DNA of 64,000 bases, taken from assembly GCA_964035575.1 (NCBI GenBank), contig OZ037863.1, positions 536,001 through 600,000 on the forward strand. The letters are read 5' to 3'. Under the pieces are notes generated by a model. The model was not told the DNA's origin. It made no database searches and saw only the letters and a list, made by a program, of their open reading frames with translations. Shown piece after piece: positions 42,190-52,363 of the stretch. This stretch comes from Rhynchopus sp. YZ270_cl-10. Its lineage: Eukaryota > Euglenozoa > Diplonemea > Diplonemida > Diplonemidae. Position 1 is the stretch's first letter; every line of letters begins with the position of its first letter. The translations under genes were made by a program, and so were the position numbers.

Positions 42190-42330
42190 AGCAGTTTTCA
42201 AAAGGAAAAACAACTATGGCCAACACAACCGAGGCAACAACACACACTGCTCCAAGAATTTATCAAAAAAGGAAAAAAAGATAGCCATCCTCGGGTGTCT
42301 ACACTACAACTAAGTTTTCAAAAGAAAAGA
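42190..42330 (+). repeat. Family-1 interspersed repeat, dimer b-a
   Basis: Monomer b (CAACCGAGGCAACAACACAC, CCAAGAATTTATC plus A-run) followed by monomer a (GCCATCCTCGGGTGTCTACA, CTAAGTTTTC). The order is the reverse of the dimer at 24135. Confidence 0.65.
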
Positions 42331-42407
42331 AAAAAAAATAAAAACACAGAAACAAATAAAAGCTACTTTTCTAGAGTTGAGGGTGATTGCTTCAATCTTT
42401 TAAGTAC

Positions 42408-42480
42408 AACGCCTTCGGGCAACGCGTTGTGTACGGGACCTGCCTTGGTGGGTGACAGTCGACACAGCACAAATCTCATG
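42408..42480 (+). repeat. Family-2 interspersed repeat, best copy
   Basis: CGCCTTCGGGCAACGCG, GGGACCTGCCTTGGTGGGTG, ACAGTCGACACAGCAC and an A-rich end. The 3' half recurs at 466, 5627, 11150 and 23005. Confidence 0.7.
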
Positions 42481-42787
42481 ATAAATAAAAGCAACTAAAG
42501 CAAATCATCTCCAGCCCCACAAACGGAGACCACGAGAAGACAGGTGAGGGAGCCGGTTTCCACCTGCACCAACAACCCTGTTCCAGCTCTCCCTCCCCCA
42601 GGCATACTGTGCGGGCGAGTAGTAAAAAATACTCGTCTACTCGGGGTATTTTTGACCCGAAAACTAGGAAAAGTGGCGTAATTTTTTTTTTTTTTTTTTT
42701 TTTTGCGTCAAAAAAAAAAGCGGGGTCTATCCCAAACCCCCCTGTTCTTTCTGAATCTTCCCTGCTTTACCCCCCCCCTTTTTTTAA

Positions 42788-42840
42788 AGGTATAGGTACA
42801 CTGTCATGAGGGCTGTTGTATTTCAAGGCAACTTTTTTTT
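42788..42840 (+). repeat. Family-3 interspersed repeat, 3' part
   Basis: GGTACACTGTCATGAGGGC, TGTTGTATTTCAAGGCAAC and a T-run. Confidence 0.7.
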
Positions 42841-42949
42841 TGACCCTCCCCACCTCTATTCTTTTTTGTCTCTTTCAAAAAAAGGTAGACGTTGTGTACA
42901 TATACCCTCCTCTTGGGCGGTGTGATTGAAGAAGAAACCAAAAACAAAG

Positions 42950-43010
42950 TAGTGGAGTTCATCCTCGGGTGTCTACACTAATACAACAAAGTTTTCAAAA
43001 AAAAAAAAAT
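42950..43010 (+). repeat. Family-1 interspersed repeat, monomer a
   Basis: GTGGAGTTCATCCTCGGGTG, then TCTACACTAATACAACAAAG and a TTTTC A-rich tail. Nearly consensus. Confidence 0.8.
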
Positions 43011-43265
43011 AAGAAGAGAAAAAGAAAGCGCACGCTGTCCCTCCCCCCCTCCCTCTCCCACCCTCATTACCCCCTTTTCAGCACGCATGCTGCTTGCGGG
43101 CTGTCTTTCCAGGCAATGCTCTTCAACAGCATATTTTTTTTTTTTTTTTCACTCTTACCTTTTAAAATGGGACACTTTGGCCAGTTTTTTACAAAAAAAA
43201 AAAAAACACCATCCAGATGTCCAAAAAAAATCGGCAAATTAGAGTTTTTTTTAAGGGGTTGTATA

Positions 43266-43354
43266 CACGATGCCATATGTCAGCGTGTGTCATGGTAAAA
43301 AAGTGACATGTCGTTTTGTCATTCTAACGTGACACGCTGACATAAGGCGTCGTG
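43266..43354. mobile_element. 89-bp TIR element
   Basis: Ends CACGATGCCATATGTCAGC / inverse with two mismatches, flanked by TA. The CACGA start resembles the ends of the elements at 29526 and 32642. Almost entirely a hairpin around TGTCATGG and AAGTGACATG. Confidence 0.7.
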
Positions 43355-43431
43355 TACGTAACACATGACTCATGATTCTGTATCTTCAATGCTCCCCGTT
43401 CATCTGACTGATGAGAGGAAGTGGAAGTAGA

Positions 43432-43530
43432 GCATATCAAGTGTAAACCACGAAATGGATGGTTGGGGTCCACCCCCGATACAACTGTCACGAGCGGGCT
43501 GTTGTATTTTCAAGTCAACCTTTTTTTTTT
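43432..43530 (+). repeat. Family-3 interspersed repeat
   Basis: GAGCATATCAAGTGTAAACC, ACGAAATGGATGGTTGGGG, TCCACCCCCGATACAACTG, GAGCGGGCTGTTGTATT, TCAAGTCAACC and a T-run. Confidence 0.75.
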
Positions 43531-44070
43531 TTCCTCTCAAGTTTATTTTTCTATTTCCCCCCTTCATCATTTTTCTTCTTTTTTTGCATTGTTTTTTTTT
43601 AGAGATTGGCTCTTCATTGCAACTCCATTCTCTTCGAAAAAGGCCGATGTATGCATTTCTGGAGCAATCTGGAAAAATTGCGCGGTCGAATAACTATCAG
43701 AGTCATCCATTGAAACTCCCCGAGAGTCTCCTGACCAACGGTGCCACCAAAAAAAAGTCAAACCAAAAAGTCAAGGCATTTTACTTCACGCACAAACCCC
43801 GTTGTGACACCTCCTCCCCCCCTCTATAGTCCTTGATTGCACCGTGTCTTCACTCTCCACCTTCTCCAATCATACACAAACCTCCCTACCCCCTCCCCTT
43901 TGCATTTTTTTTGACCCCTCCCTTCCGTTCCCTCAAATGACATTAAAAAAAAAAAAAAGGGTTTTTTTTCCAACTCCATACATCAAACTCCGCCCGCCTC
44001 CATAAAAAAACAAAAACACAATAATCATAACAAATACAAAACAAACAAACTTTCAATCCACCCACCTCCA

Positions 44071-44103
<33 letters not shown>
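44071..44103. repeat. (CT)n microsatellite
   Basis: About 16 CT dinucleotides, 80 bp before the UPF2 start; it may serve as polypyrimidine tract for trans-splicing. Confidence 0.9.
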
Positions 44104-44105
<2 letters not shown>

Positions 44106-44182
44106 GGAAACGCTTGGAGCGAAGGGCGTGAAGGTAGCCCGCCTATACACTTTTTGTGTGCTCCTCTTGTTTCTTTTATAGT

Positions 44183-47100
44183 ATGGTAAAGGATGAGGAT
44201 GTGCAGGGTGGGGGTGCAGAGGGGGCAGCAGAAGCTGCGACGGAGACAACTGAAGCAGTGGCCTCGTATGAGGCTGCGTTTGCGCAGGCCTTAGAGGTGT
44301 TCGCAGAACAAGAGTCTCGCCGGCAAAGCAACAGCTCCCGTTCCGGTGGGTTAGACAAAAAGGCAATGAAAGCTGACATGAAAAAGAGCTCCGCCTTCGT
44401 CAAGCGTGTCAAAAACCTCGAAAAGGAGGCCGACATAGAATGGGCACTCACACAGGCGAAGGCGATTAATCTTACGAGGTATGTCGTTTTTTAAAATAGG
44501 GATAAGGACAGTCTGGCCCACTACGTTTGACTTTTGGACAGTATGGGTCCAACATGTTTCGATAAAGACAGTTCAGCCCCAAACGTTTGTAAAAAAGACA
44601 GTTCAGACCCAAAACGTTTGCAAAAAAGACAGTTCGGACCCAAAACGTTTGCAAAAAAGACAGTTCAAACCCAAACGTTTGTAAAAAAGACAGTTCAGAC
44701 CCAGGCAGCTGCGCCCACCTGAGCCCAAAAATGCCACCCCTGAGTGGGCCTTGGGCACGGCTATCACCGTGCGCTGGTCAGAGGTCTGACCAGGTATACC
44801 TGGTCAGACCACCTGGTCATGACCAGGTATTTGGTCACATTTACCGGTACGTACCCAGGCGACCCAGGTACCCAGGCACACGGTACACTGTGTACAAGGA
44901 AAAAAGTCGTGAAAGAGCAACCACAGCTCCACATGACAAACACAAAAGTGTCCAGTCACGTGGGGCATTCATGCACTGAGGAGATAATGATCCAACAATT
45001 TACAAGAAAGATTACTTAACCTACTGCTGGAAGTTGCCAGGTCGTAGTAACACACAAAGTGTGCCTCCGTTCGGGAAGACCGGATATTCTAGAGACCAAA
45101 AAGGCCTCTTCCGCTAGTCAAGGTATAACCGAGTGAACGGCCCAAGACCCCCGTGGAGAAGTTAAATGTTGTAATGCTATCAAGTACAAACTGCGACCAC
45201 TGTCTTACCCTCCTCAATGCATGGTGGAAGATGTCTTTGACAACAAATATCCTGTACCCAGGTACCCATATTCCCAGACCCACGCAGTACCACGTCGCAG
45301 TACTACGCAAAATTTACCACCAGACCCTGTCTTCGTGCACCTTAAGTACAACGCCGCAGACAGGCCAACGTGCGTTGGACTCAGAGGAATGCCCGCTGTG
45401 CAGGTATCATGAGAACCAACTCCCAGAAACAAGGGGCGCCTTTTGGCGGGCGTTGTTGAGGGTGTTTGGGGTGCAAAGTTTTCCACAATTTTGATGCTAG
45501 ATAGATGTTATAACAAAGAGAATTCAGAACAAAACAACACCCTGCCCCATACACACTAAATTGTCATACTTCAAGAGCGTGCCTGGGCCAAAATTGTTGT
45601 GATCCAAATGAGTAAGGCCACCAACAAAGTCTTTTGGACTTTTTTGTTGCGTCGACTCTGGCAATTGGGGTACGTGTACGTGTGTACCTGCGTATCTGGG
45701 TGCCTGGGCACCCAGTGCCAGATTCAGCGGGGGGTACTCCCTACCGCTGCCTGGGTCTGAACTGTCTTTTTTGCAAACGTTTTGGGTCTGAACTGTCTTT
45801 ATCGAAACATGTTGGGCCCATACTGTCCAAAAGTCAAACGTAGTGGGCCAGACTGTCCTTATCCCTTTAAAATAAAAGTATAGCGGGGGTTCATCCCTCG
45901 GGGTCTACACTAACCAAAAAAAATTTCAAATACACTCTGCTGTGTCCCCAACACCTATCCCCCCTCTCTTTCTTCTTAGGATTACTAAACAAAGATGCCC
46001 TCGGGCTTTATACGTGAGACACCAAAACCACCAGATGCCTCTGTCTCATGGCACTCTCCTAAAGCGTTTCTGATTACCATTAATAAAATAGCTATTAACA
46101 GGTGTTCATATCTCCTCCTATTTCCCCCCTTTTTTTGCACAGATATTCGTCGGAAGTTGCTTCAGCCTTGGTCCAAGGTCTGCTCGAAGGGAGGGATGAT
46201 TTGCTATCAGGCAGCCTCCCCTTGTTGTACCCTACCCCTTGCCTTGCGAAGGGTGTCATGGGTGTGGTGTCGTTGCTGCATTGCACGTATCAAGACTTTG
46301 GGCAGGAGTTGAGCGATGTGGTGCAGGGTACATTGGAAGAGGATCTGGTAGGTGCGCAGGAGGGTGACGTGCTGGCGGCGGCGAAGAAGGCGACGGGGCG
46401 GCGTAATGTGTTCTTCCGTCTTTTCTTTGAAATGCAAACCTCTGGTATCGTAGCAGATGCAAAGGCTATTAAAAAAATTCTGACAAAGTTGATGTCCCCT
46501 CCGCCGTCGAAGAACACTGATTTGGAGGCACATTTTTCTCCTTCGGATCGAATTTTCTCACAAAACCTTCTCATCGTATTGCACATGCTCCGACAGTACG
46601 GCTACAGCTACTACGGCTTTCAACCAGCTGACATGCTCTCCGACACCACCCTCCCACCCTACAACGAAGCCGACCCCCAAGCCTCCACCCAGGCCGCTAC
46701 CCTTTGCGCTATGAAGCGTGGGGTTACTCCGGTTCTTGCAGAAAAAGAGTCGGAAGGATTTAAAAAAGGGTTTGCGAAGTATTTAGGGTTTGCCGTAGCA
46801 TGGTATCAACAGAAGGTGGACGACTTTGAGGTCTTTATGAAAGAGTGCACAGAGATTATTAATGTGCGTGGCGAGGTGCCCGAAGAGAAGAAGGTGCAGC
46901 TGAAGGAGCGGAAGGAGCTGATTGGCAAGCATCATACGATCTTAACGTACCTAGCAGAGTATCTTGACCTGAAGGATGTTGTCCCTGCAAAGAGCGAGGC
47001 AATTGAACAGCACTCTGGTGAAACCAGCGCAAGCATCACCTTCAAGAGCGGGCAAAGCGCTTTTTATGCGCAAATCACCGACTTTGACACAATGACCTGG

Positions 47101-50100
47101 TATGCCGACGAAGACGAACGACAGCTCTACTGCGATTTCATGTGCCCCTCCGATCTGCCTCTCCCAGAATTTGTCACTAATTTGACACTCCGTAAAGCAT
47201 TGCTACGCAAAGTTGCGAAGGGAGGAGCGAACCCACCTCCACCTGAAGAAAAGGAAAAGGAAAAAGAAGCCGAAAAAGAACGTACCACAAAGGTAAAATT
47301 CGCGGAAGACGACAAAAAGGACTCCAAGCAGGGAACTACCTCAACAGGCACCTCTTTGAAGCGGGCGATGGACTATTCCGCTATCGACACGCTGTTGAAG
47401 CAGCTTCCTGAGCATTGCGTTGGGAGGGTGCAGACGGATGCTTGGCTGGTTCAATTCATTCAGGAAACCTACGACCCGGTGTTTGTCCAGGAAGCAGTTC
47501 CCTTAGAGGACGGAGCAGCACGGTACTGTACTCCACAGGAGGTAGAGTGGTTGATGTCCTTCGCTGCAGGATGCAGGAAGAAGCTGGCGAAGACGTTGTT
47601 TGATGTGCCGCGCAGTGCGTTTAATCTGTTTCCGTATTATGCGAGGGTTGTGGCGACGGTGACAGAGTTTTGGAAGGATTTTGGGCCGAATATGGTCGGA
47701 GCGTTCGAGGAGGAATTCAACAAGCAGTACAGCCAGCAGAAGCAGCTGTGGATTGAGGAGAGGCGGCGAAACATCCGCATGCTGGCGGAGCTGCTGAAGG
47801 TGGGGATCTGCACCCCACCTCTGTTGCTGAGATGTCTTGGACAGCTCATCGACAATATGATGCACAACAACCTAGACGTCTGCTGTCATCTCTTAGAATC
47901 TGCAGGCAAAGTGCTGTATCTCAACCCCGCCGCAAGTGCGCGCTACCAAAACCTCATCCAACAATTAAAACGACAAAAAGCAAACAAAAACCTCGAGCCC
48001 CACTTCGAACTCATGCTGGACACCGCACTCAACGAGGCCATTCCAGACGCTTCTAAATCTTCCAAAAATCCGACGAAAAAGAAGAAGAAGCGCGACCCCA
48101 TAGAGCTCTACGTTCGAAGCCTTATTTTCTCTGAAAATTTCAAATCCTCAAATTTGAACGACATTTTGAAAAAGCTGAGGATGCTTGATTGGACCAACCG
48201 GAAAACCGTTTTGTTGGTTGTCCGCAACCTCCGCAAAATACACAAGGTACGATACGCATCTGTTGGGCTTGTTGCACAACTCGCCCATGCACTTTCTGAG
48301 TACCACCCTGAAGTTGGCATTCTACTGACCGACACGCTTCTGGAAAACATCCGTTTGGGTCTCGAGATCTGCCAGCCGATGACCGAAGGGTCTCAACCTA
48401 TCTCGCCACAGCGGCGTCTTCTGGACATCAAGCTGCTTGCAGAGCTGCTTGCACACCGTCTCATCACTACCCCTCGCTTCTTCGACACGCTCTTCACAAT
48501 TCTGTACTATGCCGGCTATAACGACCCTCCAGGGTATTACTTCAGAATCCGTCTCGTCTGCAGCGCGCTTGAAAACGCTTTAGAGGATATTCTCGACCAA
48601 GGAGGGAGTGAACGGCTTTATGTGTTCCTGCCTTTTTTCTATCAGTTTGTGCATAGCAAGGCGCATCCGTTTCCGGTTGATTTGGATTATAAATTGGCGG
48701 ATTTGACGGATCTTATTACACAGGAATGCGGTTCACGGTATAAAGTGTTTACCACCTTTCCGAAGCGTCTTGAGACTGCGAATGTAACAGTATGTACGGT
48801 AGTTGCAGCGCTTTCAGCAAGCTCCACGACTGACGTTAAAGAACGTCGTGCACGAAAACTCCTCGGAGGCAAAAATATGCCGCTCCTCGGATTCATCAAA
48901 TACCTTCAAAGCGGTGCCGGAAGCCCCTCCTACATCCGTGAACGAATGAGCGCTGGGTTACCAACTGAAATGCATGCCTTCCTTTTACACGAAATCGGCT
49001 CCGAACAGATTTTAGAGGCAGACTTAAAGAAGCAGCTTCTCTCCAACTCTATTGTCCCTTTCAGAAATAAAGTAAATCCTTTGAGACATGCTGGTATGAC
49101 CCAGGAGGATGAGGAAACAGTGGAGGAAGAGGAGGATGTGGATGAAGAATCGGAGGAAGAAGAGGAGCCGCGCAGCAGCCTCCCTGCACCCGAGCCCCCT
49201 GTCGTCCCCGCAGTGCAGGAGAAGGCGCAGGATCAAGACTATCAGCGGGGGAAATTCCTGATCCCTTCCGTAGCTGGGATGTTCAACACTTCGCGTGCCC
49301 CTGCCCGCAGTGGGGAGGCGAATGAGGATGAAACAGCTGAAGATGAATTTGACAGCATGTTTAATTCTGTTGTCAAAGCCTCGTTTGGGAATGCACGGAA
49401 ATCGCATGAATACGGTGGGGCACGGAAGAGCATGCATAAGTTGGACGACCGCATTGCGCAAACCATGAACATTCCTTTGGCACAGGTATTGAAGAAGTCA
49501 ACGAGCATGGCGCCAGGGGGTGGGGGTGGGGGTGGGGGTGGAGGTGGAGGAGGGGGTGTACCAGCAGTCCCCCCTATGAGTGGGAGAGCTGATGGAGGTG
49601 ATGCTGCTGGTGGTCCGCCAGCAGGTCGCAGCTTCGCAATCGTCATGCGTAAAAAGAACGACACCGCAGCCCCCTCAGGCTTGGGCCTCGTGCAGCACGG
49701 CACACACAGCACGCTCCCGCAGAGCAACAGCACCGCAGGCCTCAAGATTGGCACAAAATCTGTCTCAGTAGGACTCATTCAGGTATGCAAAGGATATCGG
49801 TTTTTTTTTTTCCATTTTTTTTAAAATGGAGGACAGTATGGTTAGGTGTCCACCACGGTACAGCCGGTCATATATCAAAGGTACACTGTTCACGAGAGGT
49901 CTTTGTATTTCAACTCTACTTTTTCCTCTCCCCTCGAAAATTCAGTAGAGGAGAGGATGTTACACAGAACGGAAGTTGTGTTTTAGGTACTGGGTAGGTA
50001 GTACAGAATGAGATTTTTTTTCTCGGTCGGTGCGACCTCTTTTGATTTGAACGATAATGAACCAGATATTTCCTTTGAAACTCCCAACTGTGTTAGTTCT

Positions 50101-50374
50101 CATCAACTGCACCAGGGGGTTTAACAAATACACGGATTTTTTTTTTGTCTAATTTATCGCCCTTTTTTCTTCATTTTCCCCCCTCCTACAGGTCCCTGGA
50201 GACTCTAAGCTTGGGCAGAACCAGGACGATAACAGGAAGCAGGCAAGCAGGGACAGTGAAGAGACACACAGGCGTATTGTAGAACTCGAACGCAAAGCAA
50301 ATGCCGAAGAGGACACAAGGCCATCACGTGAGGTGCAGAACAAGCGGGGCAAAACTACCCGCTCTGTCCTGTAA
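44183..50374 (+). CDS. UPF2: UPF2, nonsense-mediated mRNA decay factor
   Basis: Scaffold that links UPF3 to the helicase UPF1 in nonsense-mediated mRNA decay; cytoplasmic. Exons 44183-44478, 46143-49782 and 50192-50374 (donors GTATGT, GTATGC; phases 2 and 0), 1372 residues, close to human UPF2. The N-terminal SSAFVKRVKNLEKE..INLTRYSSEVASAL starts the first MIF4G domain (about 60-330). The second is about 505-715 (LLRCLGQLIDNMMHNNLDVC) and the third about 745-960 (NIRLGLEICQP; FRIRLVCSALENALEDIL). An acidic stretch near residue 1085 and DEFDSMFNSVVKASFGNARK are the expected C-terminal UPF1-binding region. A glycine run (49517-49557, GGT/GGG/GGA codons) follows, then a charged tail. The ATG lies one base after a TTTTATAG acceptor. 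Intron 1 splits the codon of LTR|YSS and contains a transposon. Confidence 0.95.
44499..45865. mobile_element. Mutator-like non-autonomous TIR element in UPF2 intron 1
   Basis: 1367 bp with inverted ends of more than 100 bp: GGGATAAGGACAGTCTGGCC at the left, its inverse at the right. An exact 9-bp duplication TTTAAAATA flanks it (44490-44498 and 45866-45874). Long inverted ends and a 9-bp duplication fit Mutator-like elements. The left arm has extra tandem copies of AAAAAAGACAGTTCAGACCC (four) compared with two on the right. The interior has ACCAGGTA-rich palindromes and no transposase. It sits 20 bp inside the donor and leaves both splice sites intact. Confidence 0.88.
45880..45930 (+). repeat. 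Family-1 interspersed repeat, diverged
   Basis: GGGGGTTCATCCCTCGGGG, TCTACACTAACC and an A-rich end, directly after the Mutator-like element. Confidence 0.55.
49831..49930 (+). repeat. Family-3 interspersed repeat in UPF2 intron 2
   Basis: GTGTCCACCACGGTACAGCC, GGTACACTGTTCACGAGAGG, TTTGTATTTCAACTCTAC and a T-rich end. Confidence 0.6.
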
Positions 50375-51277
50375 GCAGCGCACAAAGCAAACTCCAGAAA
50401 ATCTATTAGCCGTCAGGGGGGTGCTTTTTTTTTGTGTACATAACCCTCTCGGAAAGTGGTGTATACAACAAATGAATGAAATAAATGATGCAAAAATACC
50501 CCACGTCTCCCTAGGTATTTGAGAGAACTCCGGATGTGATGCAAAAAAAAAAAAAAACAAAAAACAATAGTGGAGCACACTCTAGGGTGGCTACACTAAT
50601 ACAACCAAGTTTTCAAAAAAACAAACAAACAAACAAAATGCAAAATAAAATGTGGGAATGGGGGGAGATACTGAGAAAGAGTTTCCTCACTGATGAGGCT
50701 AGATGTCCTTCGGTCATGGGGACGGTCCTTTGTGGGAGGAAAAAAAGAGAAAAAAAAAGAGAAAAAAAACAAAAATAAAAACAGAGCGCAATAACGGAAT
50801 AGTGTATTTGTCTGCCTGATATTTGTCTAGCCACAGAGGGTAGCAGCATTGTTTGCTTTGCGTTGTGGGTTTCTTCAAGCCCTCTTTCTTTCTTTTTTTT
50901 TTTTTTCTTTCTTGAAAAACTGATGCATGTGTACCTGAGACACATCGTCTAAATTTTTTTTGCGGTATTTACGAAACGCACTTCAGGGGGAAGTGAAAGA
51001 TATTTTTCTTGAAAAACATGACAAAAAACAAAAACATTAAAAACCAATCTGGGTCGATGCACAAAACCCCTTCCCTCCTGTTGACAGGGAGGGGGTTTAT
51101 TCATTGACCCAAAGTTTAACAAAAAAAAAAAAAGAAGACAGGGAAAAGGGTGGGGCGGTCTGCAGAGCGATAATACGACTAAAACTAAACAAATTTCTTC
51201 TCCTGGTTTTGCGTTCTTTTTATTTTTCCTTTTACTTATCTACACCTATGCTCTCTGATAAATTCCTTGCAGGAGAA
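50375..51277. other. Non-genic region between UPF2 and the transporter gene
   Basis: No gene supported. A family-1 monomer a lies at 50568-50640. The rest is A/T-run rich with a GGGAGGGG/CCCTTCCCTCC pair near 51070-51095. A pyrimidine tract and TTGCAG end at 51272. Confidence 0.6.
50568..50640 (+). repeat. Family-1 interspersed repeat, monomer a
   Basis: GTGGAGCACACTCTAGGGTG, GCTACACTAATACAACCAAG, TTTTC and an A-rich tail; very close to the copy at 24135. Confidence 0.8.
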
Positions 51278-52363
51278 ATGCACAAAAAAGCGATCGGGGG
51301 TACACACATTGTTGACGCAGGCTCTTCCGGGCAAGTGAGCAGCACGATGGCGGAGGAGGAGCAGGTTGCGCTGTCGATGAACGCACAGCGTCTCGGTGCA
51401 GCGTTCTTCTACTTCGTGATGGCGGTGGCGATGGGGTTTGTGAACAAGGCTGCCCTGCAGGTGTTCCCGCACAACAACACCATGCTCGGGATACAAATGG
51501 TGATCACCCTCGTCGTGGTGCAGGGCGGGAGCATGCTGGGTGTCTTCCGTGTACGCCCCATGACGTGGCAGCAGACAAAGGTCATGATCCCGCTTGCCCT
51601 TGCGTACAACTCAAACGTCGCATTCGCGCTGGCAGGCCTGCAGAGGCTCAACATCCCAATGTACCAAACCCTGAAGCGACTGACCCCATGCGTGATCTGG
51701 CTGATGAACGGGGTGACTGGGCGAGGCTGGGCAAGGACCGACGTGACAGTGTCGCTGTTTGTGATCACGGGCGGAACGCTTGTGGCTGGGCTTGGCGACT
51801 TTGACTTGGATCTGAAGGCGTACGGGTATGCGTTCCTGTCGTGCTTCTTTCAGGCGACGTACCTGATATTGGCCGAGTCTGGCGGGGAGAAGGGGTTCTC
51901 GTCGATGGAGCTGCTGCAGTACAACGCCGTGCTGTCGCTTCCTGTGCTGGCAGCGATTGTGTACGCTGTGGAGTGGGAGCAGTCGTTCCCTGCGCTTGTG
52001 GACCAGTCGGGGAGCGCATACTTTGTGGGTCTGCTGCTGTTTGCGTCGACGGCGGGCGGGGTGCTGAACTACGCCATCTTCCTGTGCGCGACGTACAACA
52101 CTGCGCTCACAACGACGGTTGTCGGTGTGATGAAGGCAGTGGTGATGACGTCCCTCGGCTTCTTTGTCCTGGGCGGTGCGAAGGTCACGTTTGTGAACTT
52201 CTCTGGGATCTGCATCAACACTACAGGGGGGTGTCTGTACACGTACTTCAAGTACCTGCAGAAGGAGTCCAAGAAGGAGGCTGCCGCAAACAAAGATCTT
52301 GAAATGCAAAACCAAAACGAGCCTCACGAGGCCTCTTCAGAGCGGGAGCTTCCCGTTCGCTGA
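51278..52363 (+). CDS. SLC35D-like nucleotide-sugar transporter
   Basis: Golgi or ER antiporter that imports a nucleotide-sugar for glycosylation; the substrate cannot be read from sequence. One exon, about 361 residues, roughly ten hydrophobic segments. Family marks are LGIQMVITLVVVQGG early, LKRLTPCVIWLMNG in the middle and NYAIFLCATYNTALTTTVVG near the end, the last very close to the SLC35D signature. SLC35D proteins carry UDP-sugars, and the related Leishmania LPG2 carries GDP-mannose. The frame is open from 51104 with an ATG at 51248, but a TTGCAG acceptor at 51271-51272 makes 51278 the likely start. The soluble, Lys/Glu-rich tail (KESKKEAAANKDLE) probably faces the cytosol. From here on the DNA is GC-rich with few homopolymer runs. 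Confidence 0.9.
   Translation: MHKKAIGGTHIVDAGSSGQVSSTMAEEEQVALSMNAQRLGAAFFYFVMAVAMGFVNKAALQVFPHNNTMLGIQMVITLVVVQGGSMLGVFRVRPMTWQQTKVMIPLALAYNSNVAFALAGLQRLNIPMYQTLKRLTPCVIWLMNGVTGRGWARTDVTVSLFVITGGTLVAGLGDFDLDLKAYGYAFLSCFFQATYLILAESGGEKGFSSMELLQYNAVLSLPVLAAIVYAVEWEQSFPALVDQSGSAYFVGLLLFASTAGGVLNYAIFLCATYNTALTTTVVGVMKAVVMTSLGFFVLGGAKVTFVNFSGICINTTGGCLYTYFKYLQKESKKEAAANKDLEMQNQNEPHEASSERELPVR

Larger units (their letters stand above)
42164..44182. other. Non-genic, repeat-rich region before UPF2
   Basis: No gene supported. It holds family-1 copies (42190-42330, 42950-43010), family 2 (42408-42480), family 3 (42788-42840, 43432-43530), an 89-bp TIR element (43266-43354), a T-run near 42681, and a (CT)n tract (about 44071-44103) just upstream of UPF2. 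Confidence 0.6.

Noticed and set aside
51104-51277. Longer N-terminus of the nucleotide-sugar transporter
   Set aside because: It reads through an A-run and the pyrimidine tract of the probable trans-splice site.
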